Source: Nocardia mexicana NBRC 108244 (GTDB lineage Bacteria; Actinomycetota; Actinomycetes; Mycobacteriales; Mycobacteriaceae). From it: a stretch of 64,000 bases of DNA. Every line of letters begins with the position of its first letter. Position 1 is the first letter of the stretch. This document shows, in pieces, positions 24,682 to 33,643 of the stretch. The stretch is from assembly GCF_001613165.1 (NCBI RefSeq), contig NZ_BDBV01000046.1, forward strand, positions 91,020 through 155,019, in the 5' to 3' direction. Position numbers and translations under genes: made by a program. The notes below the pieces were generated by a model. It worked only from the letters and a program-made list of their open reading frames with translations. It was not told the DNA's origin and made no database searches.

Positions 24682-26439
24682 CTACTTCTCCTGGATCTCG
24701 CGGTCCCAGTCTTCGTCCAGGGCCTGCCGGATGCGTTGGGAGAGTTCGGGGTTCCAGTCCGGGGGCTGGGCCACGGCGGACCAGCCGTCCAGGACCAGGG
24801 TGCCGTAGCGGTGGCCGTGGCCGGACGGAACCTTCTGGGCGAGTGCGAGATCCGCGCTGATCTGCCAGAAGGTGACGATGGGCCACCAGCGCACCGAGCG
24901 CGAGACGTCGGGTCCGCGCGGCTCGGACAGCCAGTCCGGGCGTTCGAACAGCAGATCCGGCGACCACCACACGATGGGGTCCGAGGCGTGCTGGAGATAG
25001 GCCACGCGCGGTGAAAGCCATTGCCCCGGAGGTTGATTCAGTTCCTCGGCGGTCGCGGCGAAGCGCACCACCAACCCGTCGGCATAGACGGGCAGGATCT
25101 CCGGGGTGCCGGGGTCGCGGCGCTGTTCCACCTCGGTCCAGATGCGGTTGGAGTTCGGCGGGCCCACCCACAGCACCCCGTCGGCCTTCGCGCGGATATC
25201 GCCCAGGCCCGTGAACGCGGCCTCGGATCCCTGCGACCCCAGGCTCTCGCCGTAGACCAGCAGCTTCGGGCGGGCCTCCGGCGGGAGTTCGGACCAGCGG
25301 GCGTGCACCTTGTCGAACAGCAGCCGACCGGCCTGCGTCGCCTTCTCCCTGTCGGACAGGAACGACAGCACGCTGGGCAGGTAGGAATACTGGGTGGCCG
25401 CGATGGCGGTGTCGCCGCCGTACATGTACTCGATCGACTCGGCCGTGGTCGAATCGACCCAGCCGGTTCCGGTGGTCGTCACCAGCACCAGTACCTTCCG
25501 GTCGAATGCCTTGGTGCGCTCCAGTTCTCGCACCACGAGGTCGGCGACGGCCTCGGGGTCGGGGGCGGATTCGAGTCCCGCGTACACCCGGATCGGTTCC
25601 GTCGCGGGCTTACCGGTGACCTCCGCTATGCGCCCGGCCGTCGGCACGAAGGAGACGAACCACCGTCCCTCGGAGCCCAGAGTGTCCCAGGGCGCCAACG
25701 ACATCGGGCTGCCCGACCGCTCCGGGAGCCGCGGCTGCACCGCCGCCGGAGAGGTGCGGCCGTTGCGCAGACCGAACGCCGAATTCGCGGCATCGAAGAA
25801 GCCCCGCACCAGAATGCCCTGGAACAGCAGCACAATGGCGACGGCGACCACCACGACGCCACCGGCCAGCGACAGGGCGCGCGGCACCCGCAGTCGCGAA
25901 CTCAACAGTCCGGCAACCTTGTTCACCGCCCAGCGCAGCGCGCGGAACAGCAGGATGAGCATCGCGAGAGTGGCGAACGCGAGCAGTTCGGTCCGCAGAT
26001 ATCCGGAGGTGGTGGTCCGGTCCATGCCCATCAGGCTCTGGATGTCGCGCTGCCACCGCGCGGACCGGGCCAGGATCGCGGCGGCGCCGCCGACGACCGC
26101 CACGATCACCGCCACCTTGACGGCGTCGCGCACGCCCTGCGACGGTTCGGTCACCGCGGCCAGGCGCTGCGGCAGCGCGGGCAGCCGCGGGCGGACCCAG
26201 CGCCGGAACATCCACTCCAGCGTCGCGCCCACGCCGTAGCCGATCGCCGCGGTCACCCCGCTGACCAACCCCTGGAAGATCCAGGTCCGCGGCAGCAGCG
26301 ACGGCGACACCGACCACGCGAAGAAGATCGCCGCGACCACCACACCGAGATAACTCGGGTGCATCTTGCGCTCGGCGGTCCGTATCCGATCCAGGAGGCG
26401 GGCGCCGAGGGAGGCCTTCGGCAGCGAATCCTCGGTCAT
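24682..26439 (-). CDS. Integral membrane alpha/beta-hydrolase (Abhydrolase_9 family)
   Basis: 585 aa. N-terminal half with about 5 membrane helices (SYLGVVVAAIFFAWSVSPSLLPR typical of Abhydrolase_9_N), then an extracytoplasmic or cytosolic hydrolase domain with VLVTTTGTGWVD, the nucleophile elbow VYGESLGSQGSE about residue 395, and WVGPPNSNRIW. Conserved across mycobacteria and nocardiae; proposed esterase of envelope lipids, not characterised. Confidence 0.85.
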   Translation of the reverse strand: MTEDSLPKASLGARLLDRIRTAERKMHPSYLGVVVAAIFFAWSVSPSLLPRTWIFQGLVSGVTAAIGYGVGATLEWMFRRWVRPRLPALPQRLAAVTEPSQGVRDAVKVAVIVAVVGGAAAILARSARWQRDIQSLMGMDRTTTSGYLRTELLAFATLAMLILLFRALRWAVNKVAGLLSSRLRVPRALSLAGGVVVVAVAIVLLFQGILVRGFFDAANSAFGLRNGRTSPAAVQPRLPERSGSPMSLAPWDTLGSEGRWFVSFVPTAGRIAEVTGKPATEPIRVYAGLESAPDPEAVADLVVRELERTKAFDRKVLVLVTTTGTGWVDSTTAESIEYMYGGDTAIAATQYSYLPSVLSFLSDREKATQAGRLLFDKVHARWSELPPEARPKLLVYGESLGSQGSEAAFTGLGDIRAKADGVLWVGPPNSNRIWTEVEQRRDPGTPEILPVYADGLVVRFAATAEELNQPPGQWLSPRVAYLQHASDPIVWWSPDLLFERPDWLSEPRGPDVSRSVRWWPIVTFWQISADLALAQKVPSGHGHRYGTLVLDGWSAVAQPPDWNPELSQRIRQALDEDWDREIQEK

Positions 26440-26551
26440 AACCAGAGTGTTGCCGGTTGGCCCCGGCGACTGTCGTTGCCACGCGGGTGAGCGTGTGCAT
26501 CCGGCGCGGTCCCGCCGCCGAGGAGGAGTTCGGCGGTAGTGGCGCGGCCGG

Positions 26552-27151
26552 TCAGCGCAGGTATTTGCCGAGCAGCGGTACCGCGTCGACCGGATGCGCC
26601 GCCGTAATGCCCTCCGCTACCTGCCGGAACTGCCACCCAGAGGCACCGCGCTCCAAGACTCCCATCACCAATCCGCTATACGGCCCGGCGGGCAGTCGGT
26701 AGCGGGTGATCTCGATGCCCGCCTCGTCGTCCAGCAGGCGGCAGTACGCCCGCTCGATACCTTCGAACGTCTGGCCGCTGTAGCAGGTCACGAGCAGCAC
26801 GATCGTGGTCACCTGTTCCGGCAGCCGCGTGAAGTCGACGCTGATCACCTCGTCGTCGCCCGGACCCTCGCCGGTGACGCTGTCGCCGTGATGGCGCACC
26901 GACCCGTCGTCGGTGCCGAGCCGCTCGTGATAGACGACGTCGACCAGCTGATCGCCGGTGAACAGCAGCGCGGCCGAGTTCAGATCGATCTCGGTCTTGC
27001 CGCCGCCGAACCACCACCACCAGGACTTCCGCTGCCGCGGATGTGTCGGGTCCCAGCCCAGCCCCATGACGATGTGGTCGATCGGTGCGCCGCTCGATCG
27101 GTGCAGCGGAATGAGCACCGCGTTGCTCCCCTCCCCGGACCGCGGTGACAC
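26552..27151 (-). CDS. TerD family protein
   Basis: 199 aa. TerD beta-sandwich with Ca2+-site regions: VMGLGWDP, EIDLNSAALLFTGDQLVDVVYHERLGT, SVTGEGPGDDEVISVDFTRLPEQV, then FEGIERAYCRLLDDEAG and RYRLPAGPYSGLVMGVLERGASGWQFRQVAEGITA. TerD proteins are implicated in tellurite and stress resistance and in membrane-associated complexes. Found alone here, without other ter genes. Confidence 0.9.
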   Translation of the reverse strand: MSPRSGEGSNAVLIPLHRSSGAPIDHIVMGLGWDPTHPRQRKSWWWWFGGGKTEIDLNSAALLFTGDQLVDVVYHERLGTDDGSVRHHGDSVTGEGPGDDEVISVDFTRLPEQVTTIVLLVTCYSGQTFEGIERAYCRLLDDEAGIEITRYRLPAGPYSGLVMGVLERGASGWQFRQVAEGITAAHPVDAVPLLGKYLR

Positions 27152-27365
27152 AGTGCCGGACGTCTGGGCCTACTCGAGCACCAACCCTAACGGAATCGGC
27201 TGCGGGGGAGCGGGTTCGGAGCGGAATGCGATCATCGAACAGACAGTGCGTTCGCAGCGCGAAACGGCGGCCGCCCGGCGGGCGTTTACCCGGCAAACTG
27301 TGACAGACTGTCCCAGACAAGTTCGCGGCCGCCATTCGCGCCGCCGACCGACGACAGGAGTGATC

Positions 27366-27812
27366 ATGGGGCTCAGGAGGAGGAAGCGCCGGGCGAGCCA
27401 GGCGCTGGTCGAGGGCAGGACGCCGAAGAACCCGGTCGTGCTCGACGCGCGCACCCCCGACAGCACCGCCGCCCGGCTGTTCGGTCTCGGCCTGGCCGGA
27501 ACCGGCGCCGCTCACTTCACCGCGCCCCAGGTCTTCGATCAGCTCACCCGCGTGGCGTTCCCCCGGTCGACGCGGCAGTGGACCTACAGCAATGGATTCA
27601 CCGAACTGCTGCTCGGCCTCGCGATCACGCTGCGCCGCACCCGCACGCTGGGTGTCATCGGCCTGATCGCCTACGTCGCGTTCCTCGGCAGCCGGATGGT
27701 CGGCCGCAGCGGAGCCCCGAGCGGCGCGCACAGCGCCGCCGACCGCAAACCCGCCTCACCGTCGCAGGTCGACGCGACCGCGTCCGATTCCTCGGGATCG
27801 TCGCTGTCGTGA
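27366..27812 (+). CDS. DoxX-like small membrane protein
   Basis: 148 aa from the ATG at 27366 (ACAGGAG site). Hydrophobic segments at about residues 36-55, 78-92 and 97-112, with DoxX-like features (GLGLAGTGAAHFTAPQVFDQL, SNGFTELLLGLAITLRR). Basic N-terminus and Ser-rich tail. Its function is unknown; it is divergent from the TerD gene across 214 bases. Confidence 0.7.
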   Translation: MGLRRRKRRASQALVEGRTPKNPVVLDARTPDSTAARLFGLGLAGTGAAHFTAPQVFDQLTRVAFPRSTRQWTYSNGFTELLLGLAITLRRTRTLGVIGLIAYVAFLGSRMVGRSGAPSGAHSAADRKPASPSQVDATASDSSGSSLS

Positions 27813-27949
27813 TCGACGTCGGGTAGTGGTGCGAGACGCTGCCCACATCTGATATCCGCATTGCGGGGAATCGCCCCGAACTCCACTGCGTTCAGAGCAG
27901 GAGCATGCGCAGGCAACGGTTGCGGCGCACTCGAGCGGTAGGAGTGGTC

Positions 27950-28357
27950 ATGTCCACGAAGGCAGGGATCGAGCGGATCGCAACGACGCCGGATTGGTAC
28001 GAGCCGTACAAGATCTCGCAGGCGATCCGGGCCGGGGGCGTGCTGTACGTCTCGGGGCAGGCCGGAATCGATGAGCGGGGCAGGACCGTCGAGGGCGGTT
28101 TCAGGGAGCAGGGGCGTCAGGCGTTCCGGAACATCGAACGGGTACTGGCGGCGGCGGGCGCCACGCTCGACGACGTGGTCAAGGTGACGATCATGGTCCG
28201 GGATATGGCCGCTCACCTGGGGCAGGTCATCGAGTTGCGCGAGGAGTTCCTGTCCGAGCCGTACCCGGCCGACACCTTGCTCGAGGTCTCGTCGCTGGCA
28301 CAACCGGACTGGCTGATCGAGGTCGACGTCATCGCCCTCGACCGCGGGACGGCGTAA
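27950..28357 (+). CDS. RidA family (YjgF/YER057c) protein
   Basis: 135 aa from the ATG at 27950, which has AGGAG 6 bases upstream; the frame is open further but without a site. Family core: AIRAGGVLYVSGQAG, GGFREQGRQAFRNIERVLAAAGATLDDVVKVTIMVRD and TLLEVSSLAQPDWLIEVDVIAL. The Arg that hydrolyses imines in canonical RidA (before the C-terminal E/VE) is not evident, so it may belong to a non-deaminase Rid subgroup. Confidence 0.85.
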   Translation: MSTKAGIERIATTPDWYEPYKISQAIRAGGVLYVSGQAGIDERGRTVEGGFREQGRQAFRNIERVLAAAGATLDDVVKVTIMVRDMAAHLGQVIELREEFLSEPYPADTLLEVSSLAQPDWLIEVDVIALDRGTA

Positions 28358-28426
28358 CGCCGACCGGGCCGCGACGCGTCGGCTCCGGTACCGTGGCGTG
28401 CGCCGAGGCAGTGCGGGGAGGGGCTG

Positions 28427-29470
28427 GTGGTCGTGCGAGATCGATGGGCAACGAAACTTCGGCAGGCCGTGCGGGCGCTGTCGTGCGGGGCGGCGGTGGC
28501 CGCGCTGGCGGCGAGCTGCGGCACACCGGAGGCGGCGCCGCAGTTTCCGGCGGTCGTCACCGGGGGCGAGTCGCATCTGTATCCCGAGGGCGTGGCGTGG
28601 GATCCGACGCGGCAGACGTTCCTGGTCGGGTCGCTGGGGGAGGGCACGGTGTCCGAGGTGCGCCCGGACGGCACCGTCCGCACCATCGTCGACGACGGGG
28701 TGATGGTGTCCACGCTGGGGATCCAGGTGGACGCGGCGCACGGCCGGATTCTCGCGACCTACCAGGATCCGGGTACCGGCAGCAGAACCTCTGACAAGAC
28801 CTTCGCCCGCCAGGCGGGCCTCGGCATCTTCGACCTGGCCACCGGCGCCCTCATCCACCGTGTCGATCTCGGCCAAAAGCACGCCGAGAATATGGGGGGC
28901 CAGGATAGTGATTCGGCCGATCCGCACGGGCCCGACGACGTCGCGGTCGATGCCGCCGGTAACGCCTACGTCACCGATATCGCGGGTGGCTCGGTCTATC
29001 GCGTCGATCCCTCGGGCCACGCCGAGTTGCTGCTGAACAACCCCGGCCTGCTGGGCCGGGACGGTGTGGGTCCCAACGGAATCGCCTGGCATCCCGGCGG
29101 TTACCTGTTGATGGCGCGCTACAACCCCGGCGCGGTGTTCCGGATACCGGTGGACGATCCGCAACGAGTCACCGAGGTCGCCCTGGACCAGCCGATGTCC
29201 GGGGCGGACGGCCTCGCGCTGCTGCCCGACGGCACCCTCACGGTGGTCACCAACCGCCTTGCCGCCCAGACGGAGCCGGGCGTCACGATCCTGCGCAGCG
29301 ACGACGACTGGCGCTCCGCGCGCCGGGTCGCCCGCCACGAGCCGTGGCCCGCCCCGGACCCCACCACCGTCACCGCGACCCCGCACGGCGCCTACGTCCT
29401 CACCGGCCGCCTCACCGACGTCTTCGCCGGACATCCCAGCGCCCCCTTCGAGATCCGCCGCCTGCCCTGA
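28427..29470 (+). CDS. Secreted SMP-30/gluconolactonase-like beta-propeller lipoprotein
   Basis: 347 aa from the GTG at 28427 (GGGGAGGGG upstream). Lipobox LAASC with Cys31. Six-bladed propeller pattern: GGESHLYPEGVAWDP, FLVGSLGEGTVSEV, ADPHGPDDVAVDAAGNAYVTDIAGGSVYRVDP, VGPNGIAWHPGGYLLMARYNPGAVFRIP and GADGLALLPDGTLTVVTN. The metal ligands of lactonases (E, N, D) appear as E of PEGVAW, N of PNGIAW and D of GADGLAL. Might hydrolyse a lactone at the cell surface. Confidence 0.8.
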   Translation: MVVRDRWATKLRQAVRALSCGAAVAALAASCGTPEAAPQFPAVVTGGESHLYPEGVAWDPTRQTFLVGSLGEGTVSEVRPDGTVRTIVDDGVMVSTLGIQVDAAHGRILATYQDPGTGSRTSDKTFARQAGLGIFDLATGALIHRVDLGQKHAENMGGQDSDSADPHGPDDVAVDAAGNAYVTDIAGGSVYRVDPSGHAELLLNNPGLLGRDGVGPNGIAWHPGGYLLMARYNPGAVFRIPVDDPQRVTEVALDQPMSGADGLALLPDGTLTVVTNRLAAQTEPGVTILRSDDDWRSARRVARHEPWPAPDPTTVTATPHGAYVLTGRLTDVFAGHPSAPFEIRRLP

Positions 29471-29578
29471 TCCCGCGCCCGGCTGGCGGAAAATGACATA
29501 TGGCACATCGATTCGCGGTTTCGGCGGCGGGCGGACCGGCAATCCCCGATATGGAGGCACGGAGCCTGGGGAGAAGGT

Positions 29579-29797
29579 ATGGGACATCTACGCTGGCGTT
29601 TGGAATCCGCCGTAGCCACGGCGCAACGGCCGCTGAACCTGGAGACCGCGACGCGGCTGCGGCGGCGCGTGGAAGCTCTCGCCCAGGAGGTCGAGACCGG
29701 CAGCTTCACCGGTGTCGAACGCAGCACGCTGTGCCGCCTCCGGCACCAGGCCATCCAGACGGCCGAACTCGCGATCCGGCGGGCCGATACGGCCTAG
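29579..29797 (+). CDS. Small hypothetical protein, helical
   Basis: 72 aa from an ATG at 29579 preceded by GGAGAAGG. Highly charged, probably two helices (LNLETATRLRRRVEALAQEV and CRLRHQAIQTAELAIRRAD). No homologue recognised; the 3' end lies 5 bases from the convergent MerR gene. Confidence 0.55.
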   Translation: MGHLRWRLESAVATAQRPLNLETATRLRRRVEALAQEVETGSFTGVERSTLCRLRHQAIQTAELAIRRADTA

Positions 29798-29802
29798 CGG
29801 CT

Positions 29803-30522
29803 TCAGTGCGTATCCGCCGTCTCCTGCGGGGGTAGTTCCGCGTACCGGGCGAAGGCCTGGTCGAGGAGTTCGGAGGCGGCGCGGGTAGTGATCAACCGGG
29901 CGATGGCCAGATCCGACTCGAGTTTCATACGGTCCTTCGGGGTGCGCTCCGACTCCTCGTAGCCCTGCCGGGCGAGGCAGTAGAACAGTTCCGAGGCGTA
30001 CCAGTCCGCGATCTGATCGCAGGCGCCGCGCAGCTGTTCGACCAGTTGGAACGATGCGGTCGTGGACAACCCGGCCTCGACGAGGCGGGTGGCCAGATCG
30101 CTGCAGCGCGGATTGGTCAGCTGGTACGCGTCCAGCGGATCGTTGCTGGTGTCGAGCACCTGCCGGATGTACTCGGGGAGTTCCGGGGCGCGCTGCTCGG
30201 GGCCGGGCTCGTTCACCGCCGGAAAGGGTGTCGTCGGCGTTTCCGAGGGGACCGGTTCGCTGACGCCGAGCACATCGGCCAAGCCGTCGCCGCGGTCCCA
30301 GGCGTCGAGGAGTTCGCGGATTCCGTTCAGCTTCATGCCGCGACTCAGCAGGCGGCTGATGGTTTGCAGCCGATTGAGATGATCCGAACCGTAGTAACCG
30401 ACCCGCCCGCGAACATCGGGGGACGGCAGCAACCCACGCTCGTGGTACACGCGGACGCTACGCACCGTAGTGTCGGCGGCCCGCGCAAGTTCGTCGATCG
30501 TGAACTCCGACTGCACAGCCAT
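29803..30522 (-). CDS. MerR family regulator
   Basis: 239 aa from the ATG at 30522. HTH_MerR at about residues 6-75: FTIDELARAADTTVRSVRVYHERGLLPSPD, then VGYYGSDHLNRLQTISRLLSRGMKLNGIRELLDAWDRG. The long C-terminal helical domain (about 110-235) lacks metal-binding Cys and probably senses an organic ligand. An inverted repeat upstream (30557-30595) may be its own operator. Confidence 0.85.
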   Translation of the reverse strand: MAVQSEFTIDELARAADTTVRSVRVYHERGLLPSPDVRGRVGYYGSDHLNRLQTISRLLSRGMKLNGIRELLDAWDRGDGLADVLGVSEPVPSETPTTPFPAVNEPGPEQRAPELPEYIRQVLDTSNDPLDAYQLTNPRCSDLATRLVEAGLSTTASFQLVEQLRGACDQIADWYASELFYCLARQGYEESERTPKDRMKLESDLAIARLITTRAASELLDQAFARYAELPPQETADTH

Positions 30523-30556
30523 ACCTCTTAGCAAACCACAACTAACCCCGTAGAAA

Positions 30557-30595
30557 ACGTATCGTGCCTAAACGAGCCGTTAAGCAACGATACGT
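30557..30595. promoter_or_regulatory. Inverted repeat upstream of the MerR gene
   Basis: ACGTATCGT (30557-30565) and ACGATACGT (30587-30595), perfect 9-base arms 21 bases apart, 35 bases before the MerR start. It could be an autoregulatory operator or a 5'-UTR stem-loop. The remaining gap to 30784 shows no gene. Confidence 0.5.
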
Positions 30596-30784
30596 CTAGA
30601 TCACCACTTGGTCAACGTGCCGTTGCGTAGCGGCGTAAGTGCTTGCTGCTGGTCGAATCGTCGGTTAACGTGCGGAGTACAGCAGTTCGCTGCTGGTTTC
30701 CGGGGACTGTTGAGCAGCCCCGATGCCCGCCCGACCAGTGGCCCGCGCTCTTTCGGCGCGTGCCCGGCATCCCCGGAGACGGCT

Positions 30785-31282
30785 ATGACCATTCCACAGA
30801 CACGTCGGTTACTCATCGGCTCGCACGCACCGACGCACATCTCGACTGTTGCTCCCAAACCCGTTGCTCCCAAACCGGTTTCGCCTCCGGCCGTCGCCAC
30901 CAAGGGTGCGCACCGGCCGCCGTGCGCGGATGGGCCCGACGACTGGGATCTCGATGTCGGAACTCCGGACTCGTGGCGGACCGCGGTGCGAACCTGCAAC
31001 AGCTGTCCCCTGTTCACGAACTGCCGCCAGCTCGCGGAAACGCTGATCGAACGCGGCGACGGCCCGCGGGCGATGATCTGGGCGGGCGTCGCCTACGACA
31101 GTGCGGGCAGAATCGTGGAGAACCTCGATCGGCACCGCGCCACGCCCGCCGATCACAAGCGGCCCCTGCGCATCATCCGCACCGGTACGAGGCCGGTGTG
31201 CGCCGAATCCACCGCGCCCACCCCGCGGCGGCGTATCGTGCTCGGCCATCGGCTCCGGCCGGCGGCAACCGGCGGCCAGTGA
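30785..31282 (+). CDS. Divergent WhiB-like iron-sulphur protein
   Basis: 165 aa from the ATG at 30785. Four cysteines at about 47, 71, 74 and 80 give C-x23-C-x2-C-x5-C (CNSCPLFTNC), the WhiB cluster-binding pattern. It is followed by MIWAGVAYDSAGRIV in place of the usual G(V/I)WGG turn. A Pro/Ala/Lys-rich N-terminal extension and a long basic tail flank the core. Probably a 4Fe-4S transcriptional co-regulator, but the altered turn makes it atypical. Confidence 0.75.
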   Translation: MTIPQTRRLLIGSHAPTHISTVAPKPVAPKPVSPPAVATKGAHRPPCADGPDDWDLDVGTPDSWRTAVRTCNSCPLFTNCRQLAETLIERGDGPRAMIWAGVAYDSAGRIVENLDRHRATPADHKRPLRIIRTGTRPVCAESTAPTPRRRIVLGHRLRPAATGGQ

Positions 31283-31332
31283 CCGATACTGTGCACGACA
31301 ATTCGGAATCTAGTTGTAGCGGTGGGTAACTC

Positions 31333-32229
31333 ATGACGTTGCTGGCTTTGGAGATCGGCCCGGCGGGGTTCGCGGCGAGCCGAGTGGCCGATGACGTCGG
31401 CGAAGACGACATCCGCAGGCATCCGATACCGGACCGGGCCGCCTGGGAGGTCTGCCGGGATCTGCTGCTGGAAGTGTCCGGTGAGGACGAGGTCACCGCC
31501 GTCGGTATCGCGTCGGTGGGCCCGATCGATATGGCCGCCGGGGTGGTGGCTCCGCCCGAAATCCCGGAGTGGCGCATGGGCTTCGGGATCATCGAGGCGG
31601 TCCAGAAGCTCTTTCCCGTGGCCACGATCCAGCTCGCGCTCGACGGCGTGTGCCTGGGCCTGGCCGAGCGCAACTTCGGGGCGACCAGCGAGGTGATGGA
31701 CGCGCTGGCGGTCACGATCTCGCACCGGATCAGTGCCGGCGTCATGGTCGGCGGCTTCGTCGTGGTGGGCCGCACCGGGAATGCCGGTCACATCGGGCAC
31801 ATGCTGGTGCCCGGGTTCGACGAGCAGTGCGAATGCGGCGGCCGCGGCTGTCTCGAGGCGGTGGCCGGAGGCGCCGCGCTGGTGCGCTGGGCGCAGGGTC
31901 AGGGCTGGCCTGGTCGCGGTGTCGAGGAGCTGGTCGAGTCCGCCGGGACCGGTGACGAGATCGCGACCGCGGCGCTGGGCCGGGCCGGTACGGCGCTGGG
32001 CCGCGCGATCGCCTCGGTGGCGCCGCTGCTGGATATCGACCGGGTGGTCGTCGGTGGCACGCTGGCCAAAGCGGGTGCGCCACTGTGGAAACCGCTCAAC
32101 AAGTCGGTCGCGACGCATGCCCGGGTGGGGTTCCTGACCGGGTTGCGCGTGGTTCCCTCCGAATTGGGTGACGTGGGCGTGCTGGCCGGGGCGGGCGTGC
32201 TCGCGCTGACCGCGGCACAGGCCGAGTAG
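31333..32229 (+). CDS. ROK family sugar kinase/regulator-like protein
   Basis: 298 aa. ROK signature GNAGHIGHMLV and zinc-site motif CECGGRGCLE, phosphate regions at the N-terminus (LALEIGPAGFAASRV, where the usual DxGGT is altered) and VVVGGTLAKAG near the C-terminus. There is no N-terminal HTH, so it is kinase-like. The N-terminal ATP-binding motif is degenerate and SVGPIDMAAG replaces the usual GxPGxVD. Catalysis is therefore uncertain. Confidence 0.8.
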   Translation: MTLLALEIGPAGFAASRVADDVGEDDIRRHPIPDRAAWEVCRDLLLEVSGEDEVTAVGIASVGPIDMAAGVVAPPEIPEWRMGFGIIEAVQKLFPVATIQLALDGVCLGLAERNFGATSEVMDALAVTISHRISAGVMVGGFVVVGRTGNAGHIGHMLVPGFDEQCECGGRGCLEAVAGGAALVRWAQGQGWPGRGVEELVESAGTGDEIATAALGRAGTALGRAIASVAPLLDIDRVVVGGTLAKAGAPLWKPLNKSVATHARVGFLTGLRVVPSELGDVGVLAGAGVLALTAAQAE

Positions 32230-32374
32230 CGGCGGCCGCGATCAGAGTCGACCGCCCAGTTCGCTGAATTCGGGACAAATCGGCAACGCCCACGTTAACG
32301 TCGGATGATCCCGCTGCTCAGGCGGGTCTTACCGGGCTGTATCGGCACCGTATCCAGAGATCCCGCTTGAATGA

Positions 32375-32390
32375 ACCGTTGTACAACGGT
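32375..32390. promoter_or_regulatory. 16-base perfect palindrome upstream of the DUF5593-like gene
   Basis: ACCGTTGTACAACGGT, perfectly symmetric, 17 bases before the candidate start at 32408. A dimeric regulator site is likely. The rest of gap 32230-32407 holds no gene. Confidence 0.6.
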
Positions 32391-32407
32391 ACATTGCCTG
32401 ATGTCAG

Positions 32408-33607
32408 GTGATGGCTCGAACGAGCCATGATCCGGAGGAACGGCTGGTACAGGCAAGCGCGATGCGAAGTGACGCAGTGATCCCATGGGTGACGATCGAA
32501 ACGTTGGCGCCGGACTCGATGTCCGTGGCGTCGGTGGGGGAGGCGCCGCGCGACTTCGCGGGGTGGCAGCGTGTGCTGCAACGGCTGCTGGGCAAGATCC
32601 CGGCGGTGTACGACAGCCTGTCGACGGCGCGGATCGCCGAGGCGATGCGGGCGGTCCGTGACCGGGCCGAAGAGGTCGACCTGCGGATACCGACGCGCTC
32701 GGGGGCGCATCTGCTGAAAATTCAGCCGGTGTTCGGTCCCGCGGGCGACGTCCACGCGGTCCGCCTGTGGCTGGGACCCGCCTCGGCACAGGTCCCGGAG
32801 CCGCGTGCCGCGGTCGGTGCGATCTGGGACCTGTCCACACAGACCCTGCAGCAGCCCAGCGGCATCACCCAGTTGTCGGGGATCGCGGCCGAGGAGTACG
32901 TGCCGCGCATGTCGATCGCCGAGCTGTTCCATCGGATGTCGGCGTTCGATCGGCACGCCGAGGTCCTCGATCTCCTCTACGCGCCCGCACCGGGCAGCAA
33001 GATGCAGTTCGACGTCGCGATCCCGCACGGCTCGGGGCGACCGGGCCAGTGGCGCGTCACCATTCGCGGCCGCGACGACGTGCGCACGCGCGGCGCATGG
33101 TGGCTGATCGAGGACGTGTCCACCGAGGAGCTGCCCGCGTCGTGGTCGACCCTCGAGCGGGTGGGGCTGCGAGAAGCGCACCGCCGGGCCGGGACTCATC
33201 TCGCGGTGGTGCAGCTCGAGCACACCAGCATTTCGCACTGGCTCACCGACCCGGCGCCATGGATCCGCTGGGACTATCTCTTCCGGCCGACCGACGTCTT
33301 TCATCCCGACGACCGGAATCGGTTGGTGGAGCTCGGCGACCGCCTGCGCTCCGGCGACACCGCGGGGGTCACGGTCCGTGCGCTGAACTACGGCGGCGGC
33401 TATACGCCGACATCCCTGCTGCTGTACCCGTATCCGGGATATTCCAGCCGGCAGCTGGCCATCGCGCAGCTGGTTCGGGTCGCCGACGACGTCCCCATGC
33501 TGGAACATCGGCAGGTCGTCGAGCCACGGCTGCGCGGGCCGATCGGATACGACGATCAGTTGCGTCACTGGCTGGCCGACCGCATGAAACGCACGCCCGC
33601 ATACTGA
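32408..33607 (+). CDS. GAF/DUF5593-like regulatory protein (possible sensor)
   Basis: Up to 399 aa. The start could be GTG 32408, ATG 32411, or ATG 32462, which gives MRSDAVIPWVTIETL. The pattern DSMSVASVGEAPRDFAGWQRVLQRLLG, then LKIQPVFGPAGDVHAVRLWLG and AVGAIWDLSTQTLQQ resembles proteins annotated GAF or DUF5593 in mycobacteria and nocardiae. The C-terminal half has PAS-like stretches (WIRWDYLFRPTDVFHPDDR). No DNA-binding or enzymatic motif seen. It may regulate the secretion locus that begins 36 bases downstream. Confidence 0.6.
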   Translation: MMARTSHDPEERLVQASAMRSDAVIPWVTIETLAPDSMSVASVGEAPRDFAGWQRVLQRLLGKIPAVYDSLSTARIAEAMRAVRDRAEEVDLRIPTRSGAHLLKIQPVFGPAGDVHAVRLWLGPASAQVPEPRAAVGAIWDLSTQTLQQPSGITQLSGIAAEEYVPRMSIAELFHRMSAFDRHAEVLDLLYAPAPGSKMQFDVAIPHGSGRPGQWRVTIRGRDDVRTRGAWWLIEDVSTEELPASWSTLERVGLREAHRRAGTHLAVVQLEHTSISHWLTDPAPWIRWDYLFRPTDVFHPDDRNRLVELGDRLRSGDTAGVTVRALNYGGGYTPTSLLLYPYPGYSSRQLAIAQLVRVADDVPMLEHRQVVEPRLRGPIGYDDQLRHWLADRMKRTPAY

Positions 33608-33643
33608 TTTTCACCCTTCCCAGAGACGGGAACAGCAGGGGAA

